From RGVD01 sp040403075 (GTDB lineage: Bacteria; Bacteroidota; Bacteroidia; UKL13-3), in the NCBI GenBank assembly GCA_040403075.1, contig JBBALJ010000056.1, forward strand, positions 1-20,204: DNA of 20,204 nucleotides. Direction: 5' to 3'. The notes beneath the pieces were generated by a model, which saw only the letters and a program-made list of their open reading frames with translations, ran no database searches and was not told where the DNA came from. The first letter of the stretch is position 1, and each line of letters opens with the position of its first letter. Made by a program: the position numbers and the translations under genes. Of this stretch, positions 1 through 7,935 are shown piece by piece.

Positions 1-1301
1 TAACTTCTGAATAATATAGAGCTATCGCCATAGCTTAAAAATCTAAAATCATTTGCCAAGGCATACTCATAAATGCGTTTCCATTCATCACCCACAAAAG
101 CCGAAACCAATAGTAAAAGCGTACTTTCAGGCTGATGAAAATTGGTAATAATGGCATCTGCTACCTTAATTTTATAAGGTGGGGCAATGATAATCTGAGT
201 GGCACCTGTCAAAACCGTTTTGTTTTTATACTGCATCCAATCTAAAACAGCTTGAAGCGCAGTCTGCAAGTCTACCTCACGCTCAGCGGAGTCGAAGGCC
301 TCTGTTTGGATTTCCTTACCTGAAATTCCTAATTCATAATTGTCAATTCTTAATTGATAGGGTTCCCATTGTTCAACATATAAATGTCCAATCTCATTCC
401 ATTTATCTTTTTGCAAAAACAGCCTTCTTCCAAACCAATAAATGCTTTCAAGGCTGCGCAGCGAGGTTGTTCCAACCACCACAATGCGACCTGATTTCCC
501 CTCAACTTGCGATAATAATTTTTCAATAATGTTTTTCTCGATATGTATGCGCTCCTCATGCATTTGGTGGCCTTGCATGGTTTCAGCCTTAACGGGCTTA
601 AAGGTTCCTGCCCCTACATGAAGGGTTAAATAATTTGTCGAAATGCCTTTGCTATGAAGAGATTGAATAACATTTTCGGTAAAATGAAGTCCTGCAGTGG
701 GTGCAGCCACAGACCCATCATGCTTGGCATACACCGTTTGATATCTGTTCTCGTCTTCGCCCTCCACATCTCTATTCATATAAGGAGGAAGAGGTAAAAC
801 CCCAGCCATTTCAATCATTTCAGCAAAGCTGATGTCTGCATCCCAAGCAAAACGAATGGTATAAGTATCTTCGTTTTGAGATATTTTCTCCACTTTTAAG
901 GTGAACTTGTTTTCATTTAATGAGAGTTCTTTAGTCAGAATACCCTCCTTCCAACGTTTCGAGTTACCTATCATCACTTTCCAAGTAGCGCTTTTCCTTT
1001 GCTGAAAGGCCACTTGGGTATCACTTGAATCCAAAGGTTCAAGGCACATTATCTCCACTTTGGCGCCCGATTCTTTGAAAAAGAAGATACGGGCATGTAT
1101 TACCCTTGTATTATTAAAGTATAGGGCATCGCCTACTTCCAATAGGCTGCTCAGTTGATTAAAAAGGGTTTCGCTAATCTGACCTTTATTCCAAACCAAG
1201 AGTTTGCTTTGGTCCCTTGCCTCTAAAGGAAATTGGGCAATCCGCTCATCAGGCAAATCGTAGGAAAAATCTTTAATACTTAATTCTTGTGGGTTGTTCA
1301 T
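1..1301 (-). CDS. queA: tRNA preQ1(34) S-adenosylmethionine ribosyltransferase-isomerase QueA (3' end cut by window edge)
   Basis: QueA transfers and isomerises the ribosyl group of S-adenosylmethionine onto preQ1 at tRNA position 34, giving epoxyqueuosine, a cytoplasmic tRNA modification step. Translating from the ATG at 1301 gives 433 uninterrupted codons, and the next codon begins TA at the edge, so the gene ends at or just beyond it. Recognisable blocks are LYFNNTRVIHAR (about residue 60), KHDGSVAAPTAGLHFT (about 215-230), VGTTSLRSLES (about 280) and ITNFHQPESTLLLLVSAF near the C-terminus, ending in FRFLSYGDSS, all typical of the family. It lies 11 bases downstream of the enoyl-CoA hydratase gene on the same strand, so the two are probably co-transcribed. 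Oddity: residues 317-342 look like an insertion made of two intergenic-type repeats read in frame (listed separately). Function is clear from the motifs; the only uncertainty is the exact C-terminus. Confidence 0.95.
   Translation of the reverse strand, partial: MNNPQELSIKDFSYDLPDERIAQFPLEARDQSKLLVWNKGQISETLFNQLSSLLEVGDALYFNNTRVIHARIFFFKESGAKVEIMCLEPLDSSDTQVAFQQRKSATWKVMIGNSKRWKEGILTKELSLNENKFTLKVEKISQNEDTYTIRFAWDADISFAEMIEMAGVLPLPPYMNRDVEGEDENRYQTVYAKHDGSVAAPTAGLHFTENVIQSLHSKGISTNYLTLHVGAGTFKPVKAETMQGHQMHEERIHIEKNIIEKLLSQVEGKSGRIVVVGTTSLRSLESIYWFGRRLFLQKDKWNEIGHLYVEQWEPYQLRIDNYELGISGKEIQTEAFDSAEREVDLQTALQAVLDWMQYKNKTVLTGATQIIIAPPYKIKVADAIITNFHQPESTLLLLVSAFVGDEWKRIYEYALANDFRFLSYGDSSILFRS
275..300. 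repeat. Interspersed palindromic-type repeat inside queA
   Basis: The plus strand contains the word GCTCAGCGGAGTCGAAGG. From memory, this closely resembles a short repeat (CTTCGACTCCGCTCAG type) that is common between genes in Bacteroidota. Here it lies inside queA and is translated as residues 335-342 (AFDSAERE). No second copy was seen in the window, so repeat status rests on recalled similarity. Confidence 0.55.
324..356. repeat. AATTC-word repeat inside queA
   Basis: This 33-base run is built from reiterated AATTC/TAATT words (AATTCCTAATTCATAATTG and so on), a texture usually seen between genes in this phylum. A similar run, sharing AATTCCTAATT, lies in the spacer at 17592-17624. Here it is translated within queA as residues 316-326 (QLRIDNYELGI) without breaking the frame. 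Confidence 0.55.
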
Positions 1302-1312
1302 TCAATCAAAAA

Positions 1313-2092
1313 CTATTTACCCTCAAACTTCGGTTTCCTTTTTTCAACAAAGGCTTTCATACCTTCCTTTTGGTCTTCACTAGCAAAACACATATAAAAG
1401 TTCTTACGTTCAAAGTACAGACCTTCTTGTAATCCACTATCAAAAGCTTTTAATATAGACTCTTTTGCTAGTCTCACAGAGATAGGGCTCATTTGTGTAA
1501 CTTCTTTGGCCAACTTTACAGCTTCATCCAAATACAATTCCTCAGCCACTACCCTATTTACTAATCCTGCTTTCATGGCTTCTTCGGCTGAAATAAATTT
1601 ACCCGTTAACACCATTTCCATGGCAAGGGCTTTGCCTACTGCTTTGGTTAGTCGCTGTGTTCCGCCTGCACCAGGCATAATACCTATTTTTATTTCTGGC
1701 TGACCAAATTTAGCGGTCTCGCTGGCCACAATCATATCGCAGGTCATGGCCAACTCACATCCACCTCCTAAAGCAAATCCACTAACCGCTGCTATGATGG
1801 GTTTCTTGGTCTTTCTAATTTGGTCCCAAGTCTCAAACTGATCAATTTTCAACAAATCAATGGCGGTCTTACTTTCCATTTGCTTGATATCAGCACCTGC
1901 TGCAAAAGCTTGCTGGTTGCCTGTAATAATAATACACCTCACATTGTCGTCATCATCCAAGTTAGCCAAAGCTGCTTTAAGCTCAAGCATCAATTGAAGG
2001 TTCAAGGCGTTTAATTCTTTAGGGCGATTAAGCCTAATAATTGCTATGTGCGGTTGGTATTTTGATTCAACCAAGATAAATTCGTAGTTCAT
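1313..2092 (-). CDS. Enoyl-CoA hydratase/isomerase (crotonase) family protein
   Basis: This is a 259-residue crotonase-fold enzyme, the usual length for a single-domain enoyl-CoA hydratase, which adds water to trans-2-enoyl-CoA in fatty-acid or amino-acid breakdown. The oxyanion-hole segment AFAAGADIKQM (residues 62-72) and GGGCELAMTCD (109-119) are present. Glu113 and Glu133 (GQPEIKIG) are 20 residues apart, as are the two catalytic glutamates of classical hydratases, so hydratase activity is likely; crotonyl-CoA hydratase is a plausible specific role but is not provable here. The ATG at 2092 was chosen over an upstream TTG at 2113 because it gives the normal crotonase N-terminus. It sits 11 bases upstream of queA. 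A weak -7-like TAATATTG (2118-2111) lies before the start. Confidence 0.93.
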   Translation of the reverse strand: MNYEFILVESKYQPHIAIIRLNRPKELNALNLQLMLELKAALANLDDDDNVRCIIITGNQQAFAAGADIKQMESKTAIDLLKIDQFETWDQIRKTKKPIIAAVSGFALGGGCELAMTCDMIVASETAKFGQPEIKIGIMPGAGGTQRLTKAVGKALAMEMVLTGKFISAEEAMKAGLVNRVVAEELYLDEAVKLAKEVTQMSPISVRLAKESILKAFDSGLQEGLYFERKNFYMCFASEDQKEGMKAFVEKRKPKFEGK

Positions 2093-2214
2093 TTTCGAAA
2101 AATTATGTGGCAATATTAATTTTTAATTTTCGAGAAATATATAGCTTTATGTAGCATTGGGCTAAGATTAAAAGATAGAGACAAATAAATTTATTAATAT
2201 TTCTTGTCACAGTG

Positions 2215-2244
2215 TTGCATTTTATAAAAAATATCAGATATTTG
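2215..2244 (+). promoter_or_regulatory. Bacteroidota-type promoter for the rpmB operon
   Basis: TTG at 2215-2217 is followed after exactly 19 bases by GATATTTG at 2237-2244, one mismatch from the TAnnTTTG -7 consensus of the primary sigma factor of this phylum. Transcription would start near 2249, giving a leader of about 20 bases before rpmB. It lies in the 178-base divergent spacer 2093-2270, where nothing else was recognised. Confidence 0.6.
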
Positions 2245-2270
2245 CAGCCCTTATAAAGAAAAACACGGCA

Positions 2271-2501
2271 ATGAGAGTTTGTGATTTAACCGGTAAGAAA
2301 GCGATAAAAGGAAACAATGTATCGCATTCCAATGCCAAAACAAAAAGACGTTTTTACCCAAATTTACAGGAGAAAAAATTTTTCATCCCTGAGGAAAATC
2401 GTTGGATTAGATTGAAAGTATCAACTAAAGCTATTAAAACCATCAACAAAAAAGGCATCAATGCTGTGTTGAATGATTTTATACGTGATGGTATAATTTA
2501 A
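2271..2501 (+). CDS. rpmB: 50S ribosomal protein L28 (bL28)
   Basis: This is a 76-residue basic protein, a structural component of the large ribosomal subunit. The N-terminal MRVCDLTGKKAIKGNNVSHS and the following AKTKRRFYPNLQ are the standard L28 signature. It is the first gene of a compact operon: rpmG starts 17 bases downstream and a DUF4295 gene follows. Its start has no Shine-Dalgarno-like sequence (the bases before the ATG read cacggca), unlike the two genes behind it. Length and motif leave little doubt. Confidence 0.97.
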   Translation: MRVCDLTGKKAIKGNNVSHSNAKTKRRFYPNLQEKKFFIPEENRWIRLKVSTKAIKTINKKGINAVLNDFIRDGII

Positions 2502-2518
2502 TAATAGGAGAAAACGAA

Positions 2519-2701
2519 ATGGCAAGAAATAGAAATAGGATACAAGTTATACTTGAGTGTACCGAGCATAAAACTACGGGTATGCCAGGTATGAGTAGAT
2601 ATATTACTACTAAAAACAAAAAAAACACAACCGAAAGACTTGAGTTGAAAAAATTCAACAACGTTTTAAGACGTGTTACTGTTCATAAAGAAATTAAATA
2701 A
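2519..2701 (+). CDS. rpmG: 50S ribosomal protein L33 (bL33)
   Basis: This 60-residue basic protein of the large ribosomal subunit opens with MARNRNRIQVILECTEHKTT and contains SRYITTKNKKNTTERLELKKF, the L33 core. Only one cysteine (Cys14) is present, so it is a zinc-independent (C-minus) form, because the zinc form needs two CxxC pairs. It is the second gene of the rpmB operon. An AGGAG at 2506-2510, 8 bases before the ATG, is a well-placed Shine-Dalgarno sequence. Confidence 0.97.
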   Translation: MARNRNRIQVILECTEHKTTGMPGMSRYITTKNKKNTTERLELKKFNNVLRRVTVHKEIK

Positions 2702-2714
2702 AGGAGCGTAAAAA

Positions 2715-2864
2715 ATGGCTAAGAAAGTTGTTGCAACATTAAAAACCGGTTCAGGCAAAGAATTTGCTAAAGTTTACCGTGCAGTAAAAAACAAAAAAGG
2801 AGCATACTCTTTTAAATCTGAAATCGTACCTAACGATAGCGTTAAAGGCTATTTCAAAGGTTAA
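2715..2864 (+). CDS. DUF4295 family small basic protein
   Basis: A 49-residue lysine-rich protein (MAKKVVATLKTGSGKEFAKV at the start, ending NDSVKGYFKG). Small proteins of this type directly follow rpmG in many Bacteroidota, where they are annotated as DUF4295. Size, charge and operon position suggest a ribosome-associated role, but that is inference; no catalytic motif is visible. An AGGAG at 2702-2706 overlaps the region just after the rpmG stop and sits 8 bases before the ATG. It is the last gene before a strong terminator. Confidence 0.88.
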   Translation: MAKKVVATLKTGSGKEFAKVYRAVKNKKGAYSFKSEIVPNDSVKGYFKG

Positions 2865-2887
2865 TTTCGATAATAAATTATTCAAAC

Positions 2888-2920
2888 AAAAGCATCCTGA
2901 TACATTTCAGGGTGCTTTTT
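2888..2920 (+). terminator. Rho-independent terminator of the rpmB-rpmG-DUF4295 operon
   Basis: A 13-base stem (AAAAGCATCCTGA at 2888-2900 pairing with TCAGGGTGCTTTT at 2907-2919, one G-T wobble) with a 6-base loop runs into a T tract ending at 2920. It lies 24 bases after the DUF4295 stop codon. Confidence 0.9.
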
Positions 2921-2996
2921 GTATTTTATTTTATGCCAATTCATCCAAATTATGAATTGTATTAGCATATTTGTAGGCAGTATCAATTAAGTAAGC

Positions 2997-3950
2997 ATGG
3001 GAATATTCAGTTTTTTTAGCAAAGAGAAAAAAGAAAAACTCGACCAAGGTCTTGAAAAAACGAAGACTAGCTTGTTTGAAAAAATAAGCAAAGCCCTAGT
3101 TGGCAAATCCTCGGTAGATGATGATTTTTTAGATAAACTCGAAGAAATTCTTGTGACAAGTGATGTGGGAATCGAAACCACGCTCAAAATTATTGATAGG
3201 TTACAAAAGCGAGTTGCCAAAGACAAATATACAGGCACTAGCGAATTGCAAAACCTCCTGCGCCAAGAAATTGCCCAGCTATTAGATGAAAACAAAAGCG
3301 AAATCCCAGTGGATTTTAGCGACTTACAAGGTAAAAAACCCTATGTGATAATGGTAGTTGGGGTCAACGGAGTGGGAAAAACAACCACGATAGGCAAACT
3401 TGCCAACCAATTTAAAAAAGCAGGAAAGAAAGTAGTTTTAGGTGCGGGGGATACATTTAGAGCGGCTGCTGTTCAACAATTAAAAATTTGGGGTGAGCGA
3501 AATGACGTGCATGTGGTAGAACATGGCATGAACACCGACCCTGCTTCGGTTGCCTTTGATGCTGTGAAATATGCAGTAGACAATGGTGCAGATGTTTGTA
3601 TTATAGATACAGCTGGCCGATTACACAATAAAATCAACCTAATGACCGAATTATCCAAAATTAAACGTGTGATGAGTAAGGTTTTGGATGGCACACCCCA
3701 TGAAATACTTTTGGTATTGGACGCTTCAACAGGGCAAAATGCCTTTGAACAAGCCAAACAATTTACAGCCGCTACCGAAGTAAATGCCCTTGCATTAACC
3801 AAATTAGATGGTACTGCCAAAGGTGGTGTGGTGATTGGCGTGGCAGACCAATTTAAAATACCTGTGAAATATATTGGTGTAGGAGAAGGAATTGATGATC
3901 TGCAATTATTCAACAAACACGAGTTCGTAGATTCCTTGTTTAAGAACTAA
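2997..3950 (+). CDS. ftsY: Signal recognition particle receptor FtsY
   Basis: FtsY is the membrane-associated SRP receptor GTPase. It docks the SRP-ribosome complex at the Sec translocon and hydrolyses GTP together with Ffh. The 317-residue protein has the NG domain without a long acidic A domain. The helical N domain covers about residues 15-100. The G-domain motifs are G1 GVNGVGKTT (122-130), DTFRAAAVQQL (152-162), DTAGR (204-208), TKLDGTAKGG (268-277) and the closing GVGEGIDDLQLF. The start MGIFSFFSKEKKEK is the usual amphipathic, basic N-terminus. It follows the ribosomal operon terminator and needs its own promoter; a weak -7-like CATATTTG lies at 2966-2973. Confidence 0.97.
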   Translation: MGIFSFFSKEKKEKLDQGLEKTKTSLFEKISKALVGKSSVDDDFLDKLEEILVTSDVGIETTLKIIDRLQKRVAKDKYTGTSELQNLLRQEIAQLLDENKSEIPVDFSDLQGKKPYVIMVVGVNGVGKTTTIGKLANQFKKAGKKVVLGAGDTFRAAAVQQLKIWGERNDVHVVEHGMNTDPASVAFDAVKYAVDNGADVCIIDTAGRLHNKINLMTELSKIKRVMSKVLDGTPHEILLVLDASTGQNAFEQAKQFTAATEVNALALTKLDGTAKGGVVIGVADQFKIPVKYIGVGEGIDDLQLFNKHEFVDSLFKN

Positions 3951-3958
3951 ACCAAGGG

Positions 3959-4160
3959 TTTCACAAATTACACAGAAAATTTTGATAAGCTCTTTATTTT
4001 AGCTTATACTTAATTGCAACTGGTATAGAAGTGAGAGCGAGTAAAAACTAGTAACCGAAATGTTTTTCTAATTAAAAACACAAAGAATAAAGTAATAGTA
4101 GCTATTTGTACTTGTCGAAAATAGGATATTATAATCCGTGAAATCTGTGCAATCTATGGC
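3959..4160. repeat. Spacer bounded by an inverted repeat, with an internal hairpin
   Basis: The ftsY-rimO spacer begins with TTTCACAAATTACACAGA (3959-3976) and ends with TAATCCGTGAAATCTGTG (4132-4149). The first 12 bases of the left end match the reverse complement of 4132-4143 at 10 of 12 positions. Words such as TTCACAGATTACACAGA are, from memory, common intergenic repeats in Bacteroidota. A perfect 7-base-arm hairpin, ATAAGCT/AGCTTAT (3985-3991 and 4001-4007, 9-base loop), lies inside; without a T tract it is at best a weak terminator for ftsY. No gene was found in the spacer. Confidence 0.45.
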
Positions 4161-4170
4161 TAAATAAAAC

Positions 4171-5481
4171 ATGAAAACAAAAAACAAAAAGCAAGATAAA
4201 ATAAACATCATCACCCTTGGCTGTAGCAAAAATATTGTTGATAGCGAAGTGTTATATAGCCAACTTAAAGCAAACGATTTTGACGTAACACATGAGTCGG
4301 CTAAGGATGATGCCAATATAGTAGTTATCAATACCTGCGGTTTTATTGACAATGCAAAGCAAGAAAGCATTGATACCATTCTCAGATATGCCGAGGCCAA
4401 ACAAGCAGGAGACATAGACAAATTATACGTAACAGGCTGTTTAAGTCAGAGGTACAAGCCAGATTTGGAAAAAGAAATTCCAGATGTAGATGAATATTTT
4501 GGTACACTTCATTTGCCTCAATTGCTCAAAACATTAGGTGCGGATTACAAACACGAACTTATTGGAGAAAGGTTATTAACCACCCCTAGCCATTACGCCT
4601 ATCTAAAAATTGCTGAAGGCTGCGACAGGCCTTGCTCTTTCTGCGCCATTCCCATCATGAGGGGTAAGCATGTTTCTAAATCTTTTGAAGAAATAGAAAC
4701 TGAAGTGAAAAATTTGGTTAAAAATGGAACTAAAGAAATATTACTTATTGCCCAAGATAGCACCTATTATGGCTTAGATTTATATGGCGAAAGGAAATTA
4801 GCGGAACTATTAAGACGTATTTCTGATATCGAAGGTGCAGAATGGATCAGGTTGCATTATGCATACCCAAGTCAGTTTCCTTTGGATGCCTTGGAAGTAA
4901 TAGCAGAAAGAAAAAATATTTGTAAATATATAGACATCCCTCTACAACATACCAGCGACAATATGTTGAAAATTATGCGCAGGGGAATAACTACTGCAAG
5001 AACCCAAGAAGTGGTTGACAATATACGAGCTAAAGTTCCAGGTATTGCTATTAGAACCACTTTAATAGCTGGTCATCCAGGCGAAACCGAGCAAGACTTT
5101 GAAGATTTATGCGAATTTGTTAAACGCAATCGCTTTGATAGACTTGGTATTTTCACCTATAGTCATGAAGATGGAACACATGCGGGAACCATGGTGGATG
5201 ATGTGCCACAAGAAGTGAAAGAAGAACGTGCTGCTATCATCATGGAGATACAACAAGGTATCTCAGCTGAAATTAACCAAGAGAAGATTGGCAAAACCTA
5301 CAGAGTTTTGTTTGATAGAAAAGAAAATGGCATGTGGGTAGGAAGGACTGAATTTGATAGCCCCGAAGTTGATAATGAAGTATTGGTGGACGCAAAAAAA
5401 TACTATGCCAAAATTGGAGAGTTTGCCAATGTTAAAATAACCCATGCCGAAGATTTCGATTTGTATGGTGAAATAGTGTAA
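4171..5481 (+). CDS. rimO: Ribosomal protein uS12 methylthiotransferase RimO
   Basis: RimO is a radical-SAM enzyme with two [4Fe-4S] clusters that methylthiolates an aspartate of ribosomal protein S12. The 436-residue protein shows the UPF0004 N-terminal domain with its three cluster cysteines (Cys18 in TLGCSKNIVDSE, Cys56 in NTCGFI, Cys90 in VTGCLSQRY). The radical-SAM CxxxCxxC is at Cys151, Cys155 and Cys158 (EGCDRPCSFCAIP), and a C-terminal TRAM domain begins near residue 372. TLGCSKNxVDSE and CSFCAIPxMRGK distinguish RimO from the related tRNA enzyme MiaB. bshC follows 46 bases downstream on the same strand. Confidence 0.96.
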   Translation: MKTKNKKQDKINIITLGCSKNIVDSEVLYSQLKANDFDVTHESAKDDANIVVINTCGFIDNAKQESIDTILRYAEAKQAGDIDKLYVTGCLSQRYKPDLEKEIPDVDEYFGTLHLPQLLKTLGADYKHELIGERLLTTPSHYAYLKIAEGCDRPCSFCAIPIMRGKHVSKSFEEIETEVKNLVKNGTKEILLIAQDSTYYGLDLYGERKLAELLRRISDIEGAEWIRLHYAYPSQFPLDALEVIAERKNICKYIDIPLQHTSDNMLKIMRRGITTARTQEVVDNIRAKVPGIAIRTTLIAGHPGETEQDFEDLCEFVKRNRFDRLGIFTYSHEDGTHAGTMVDDVPQEVKEERAAIIMEIQQGISAEINQEKIGKTYRVLFDRKENGMWVGRTEFDSPEVDNEVLVDAKKYYAKIGEFANVKITHAEDFDLYGEIV

Positions 5482-5527
5482 GCCTTCTACAATCAGATTT
5501 TCTTTATCCACTAAACTTATCTAATTC

Positions 5528-7105
5528 ATGAAATTAACCGAAACTGGACTACTTCCTCAAATAAGCATTGACTATATTAACGAAGCTGATTCACTAAAAG
5601 GGTTTTACCAATATAGCCCAAAAATCGATTCGTTTGCTAATGCTATAAAAAACAAAAACTTCAGTCAAGAGAAGAGGAACTTGCTTTCGGAGGTTTTGTT
5701 GGAGCAATACAAGGATTCTGAATTAGAACTATCGGAGTTAAGCATTTCTAAAATTGAAAGCCTAAAAAACGAAAACACATATACGGTAACAACAGGTCAC
5801 CAATTATCCATATTTACAGGTCCATTATACTTCATATATAAGATTGTTACTGCCATCAATTTAGCCAAGCAACTCAATGAAAAATACTTGGATAAACATT
5901 TTGTTCCTGTATTTTGGATGGCCAGTGAAGATCATGACTTTGAAGAAATTAGTTCAATAAATCTTTTTGGCAAGGAAATAAAATGGAATAAACTTTCTCA
6001 TCAGCAACCCGTTGGCAGGCTCAATCTTGATGGGCTGAAAGAAGACATGTATAATATTGAACTGATGCTTGTTAGCAAGGCAAAGGCTAAATACTGGAGT
6101 GAACTTCTTGAGTCGAGTTACAATGATAAATACAAGCTAAGTCAGGCTACAAGAAGATTGGTGCATCAACTCTTTGCTAGCGAAGGACTCTTGATAATAG
6201 ATGCTGATAATGCCAAGTTGAAAAACGAGTTAATACCAATTATCAAAGCAGATATTTTAGAACAGCAAAGTTTCAAAGCCATTCAAAAAACGAATGAAGA
6301 ACTCAGCAAAAACTATAAACTTCAAATCAATGGACGCGAAATAAACTTCTTTTACCTACATGATGAATTAGGCCGAAAGCTTATTAGACCGGAAGGTGAT
6401 GAGTTTAAATTACAGGATACAGATATCGTTTTCACAAGAAATGAAATCGAAAACTTGATAGAGAGTAAACCGGAATTATTTAGTCCCAATGTGGTTTTGC
6501 GCCCCGTATACCAAGAGCTGATTTTGCCTAATTTGGCCTATATTGGCGGACCTGCAGAGGTGGCGTATTGGTTACAATTGAAAGGCGTTTTTAATAGTTA
6601 TGAGGTTCCATATCCAGTTGTTATGCAACGCAATTCATTTTTATTATTAGGGTCAAGCCTAAAAACCAAAATAGAAAAATCAGGACTTCAATTAGCTGAT
6701 TTCTTTACAAACGAATCTGTTTTGTTAGACAAGTTTGTGAAGTTAAAATCAGAGTCAAATTTCCATATGTATAGCCAACAAATCGAAGTGTTGTTTCAAA
6801 AATTAATAGATGAGGCAAAAACCATTGACAACCAATTGGGCAAGGATTTATTGGAAACAAAGCTTTCAACAAAAGATTTTTTAAACAAGGCTAATAAGAC
6901 CTTCAAAAAACAGCAGGAAGCCAAACTTGAAACGGATATTGAGAAATTATTAAAAACGAAATCTCAAATCTTCCCGAATGGTGTATTTCAAGAAAGGAAA
7001 GAAAATATCATGACTTATGATGTCAACACGGAGAAAGATATTATCGATTTGGTTTTAGAAAAAGCAGATGCATTTGGCCAAGACTTAATCATTATTGATC
7101 TGTAG
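5528..7105 (+). CDS. bshC: Bacillithiol biosynthesis cysteine-adding enzyme BshC
   Basis: BshC is the putative ligase adding cysteine to glucosaminyl-malate, the last step of bacillithiol synthesis. The 525-residue length fits the family. Family blocks seen are VTTGHQLSIFTGPLYFIYK (residues 87-105) and PVFWMASEDHDFEE (127-140), followed by LRPVYQELILPNLAYIGGPAEVAYW in the middle, and a charged, probably coiled-coil C-terminal segment (about 420-480). The sequence implies that bacillithiol is this organism's low-molecular-weight thiol, although the other bsh genes are not in the window. It is probably co-transcribed with rimO. The 132-base spacer after it, shared with the convergent tsaB, shows no convincing terminator. 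Confidence 0.94.
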   Translation: MKLTETGLLPQISIDYINEADSLKGFYQYSPKIDSFANAIKNKNFSQEKRNLLSEVLLEQYKDSELELSELSISKIESLKNENTYTVTTGHQLSIFTGPLYFIYKIVTAINLAKQLNEKYLDKHFVPVFWMASEDHDFEEISSINLFGKEIKWNKLSHQQPVGRLNLDGLKEDMYNIELMLVSKAKAKYWSELLESSYNDKYKLSQATRRLVHQLFASEGLLIIDADNAKLKNELIPIIKADILEQQSFKAIQKTNEELSKNYKLQINGREINFFYLHDELGRKLIRPEGDEFKLQDTDIVFTRNEIENLIESKPELFSPNVVLRPVYQELILPNLAYIGGPAEVAYWLQLKGVFNSYEVPYPVVMQRNSFLLLGSSLKTKIEKSGLQLADFFTNESVLLDKFVKLKSESNFHMYSQQIEVLFQKLIDEAKTIDNQLGKDLLETKLSTKDFLNKANKTFKKQQEAKLETDIEKLLKTKSQIFPNGVFQERKENIMTYDVNTEKDIIDLVLEKADAFGQDLIIIDL

Positions 7106-7237
7106 TTTCTTAATAGATGATTAATTCATTAGTTTTAAATACTAAATAATTTTATTATAGATACTTCGCTTACACAATATAAATAACAAAGTGAAGCTAA
7201 ACATAAATAATAGCCTTAAATTCAAATGTTATTTATC

Positions 7238-7930
7238 TTACACCAACTTCTTTGGTGTAGTTCCCACAAAGTCTTTCAAGTAAAAAGGCTCGAAATAGGC
7301 TGTATCTTCAAAACGTTTGGACTGAAAAGCCTCAAATGCCGCATCCACCATGCCTTTTGCTGAACAAAGCACATTATCCAAAAATTTCGCGTTGGGGCGG
7401 GTAATCATGCTTTTGCATTTGGCCGCTCCATTCCCTAAAAAGTAAACCTCATTGTTTTCAAGCAAACCTGCAAAAGATGTTTCATCAATAATCTTTGCCT
7501 CGGTTTCTCGTATCATGTTTGCATGGCTATCAAAAACAGCACAATACACTTCCATCCTACGCGCATCAAGCATAGGAACATACAGGCTTATTGTTGCTTG
7601 TTCCCTCTCCCCTAATTCCTGCGCCCTAACAAGACTCTCCAAGGTATTGATGGCAATCAAAGGAATGCCTAGTGCATAGCAGTAGCCCTTAGCAGTAGAT
7701 ACCCCCACCCTAAGTCCGGTATAGCTTCCAGGTCCTTTACTCACAGCAACAGCATCTAAATCTTGAAGTGTGATGCGTGCTGAATCTAATACCTTTTGCA
7801 CCAAATTATGCAGTTGCGAAGCATGGGCATTACCGTCATGGTTTTCTTCCAAAGCCAATAGTTTTCCATGGCTGCTAATGGCAACAGAACAAACTTCGGT
7901 AGCGGTTTCGATACAAAGAATTTTGGGCAT
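7238..7930 (-). CDS. tsaB: tRNA threonylcarbamoyladenosine biosynthesis protein TsaB
   Basis: TsaB is the non-catalytic partner of TsaD in the complex that installs N6-threonylcarbamoyl on A37 of ANN-decoding tRNAs. The 230-residue protein has the ASKHA-fold N-terminus ILCIETATEVCSVAI (residues 4-18) and the diagnostic GPGSYTGLRVG (66-76), followed by AKGYCYALGIPLIAINTLESL. It is convergent with bshC and divergent from recJ. The ATG at 7930 is the natural family start, and a perfect -7 box ends only 5 bases upstream, suggesting a leaderless or nearly leaderless mRNA. Confidence 0.95.
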   Translation of the reverse strand: MPKILCIETATEVCSVAISSHGKLLALEENHDGNAHASQLHNLVQKVLDSARITLQDLDAVAVSKGPGSYTGLRVGVSTAKGYCYALGIPLIAINTLESLVRAQELGEREQATISLYVPMLDARRMEVYCAVFDSHANMIRETEAKIIDETSFAGLLENNEVYFLGNGAAKCKSMITRPNAKFLDNVLCSAKGMVDAAFEAFQSKRFEDTAYFEPFYLKDFVGTTPKKLV

Positions 7931-7935
7931 GTGGG

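Noticed and set aside
350..559. 69-codon minus-strand open frame inside queA
   Set aside because: It is in a different frame from queA, whose own frame is open from 1301 to the left edge and carries all family motifs.
1..1301. Possible frameshift or pseudogene status of queA
   Set aside because: Direct translation gives 433 sense codons with all conserved blocks in order; the gene only lacks its stop because the window ends.
2479..2661. Hydrophobic 60-codon minus-strand frame opposite rpmG
   Set aside because: The hydrophobicity is what the complement of a lysine-rich gene gives; no independent evidence of a gene.
7106..7237. Search for a terminator between the convergent bshC and tsaB
   Set aside because: Only weak imperfect pairing (CTTCGCT with AGTGAAG) and no T tract were found.
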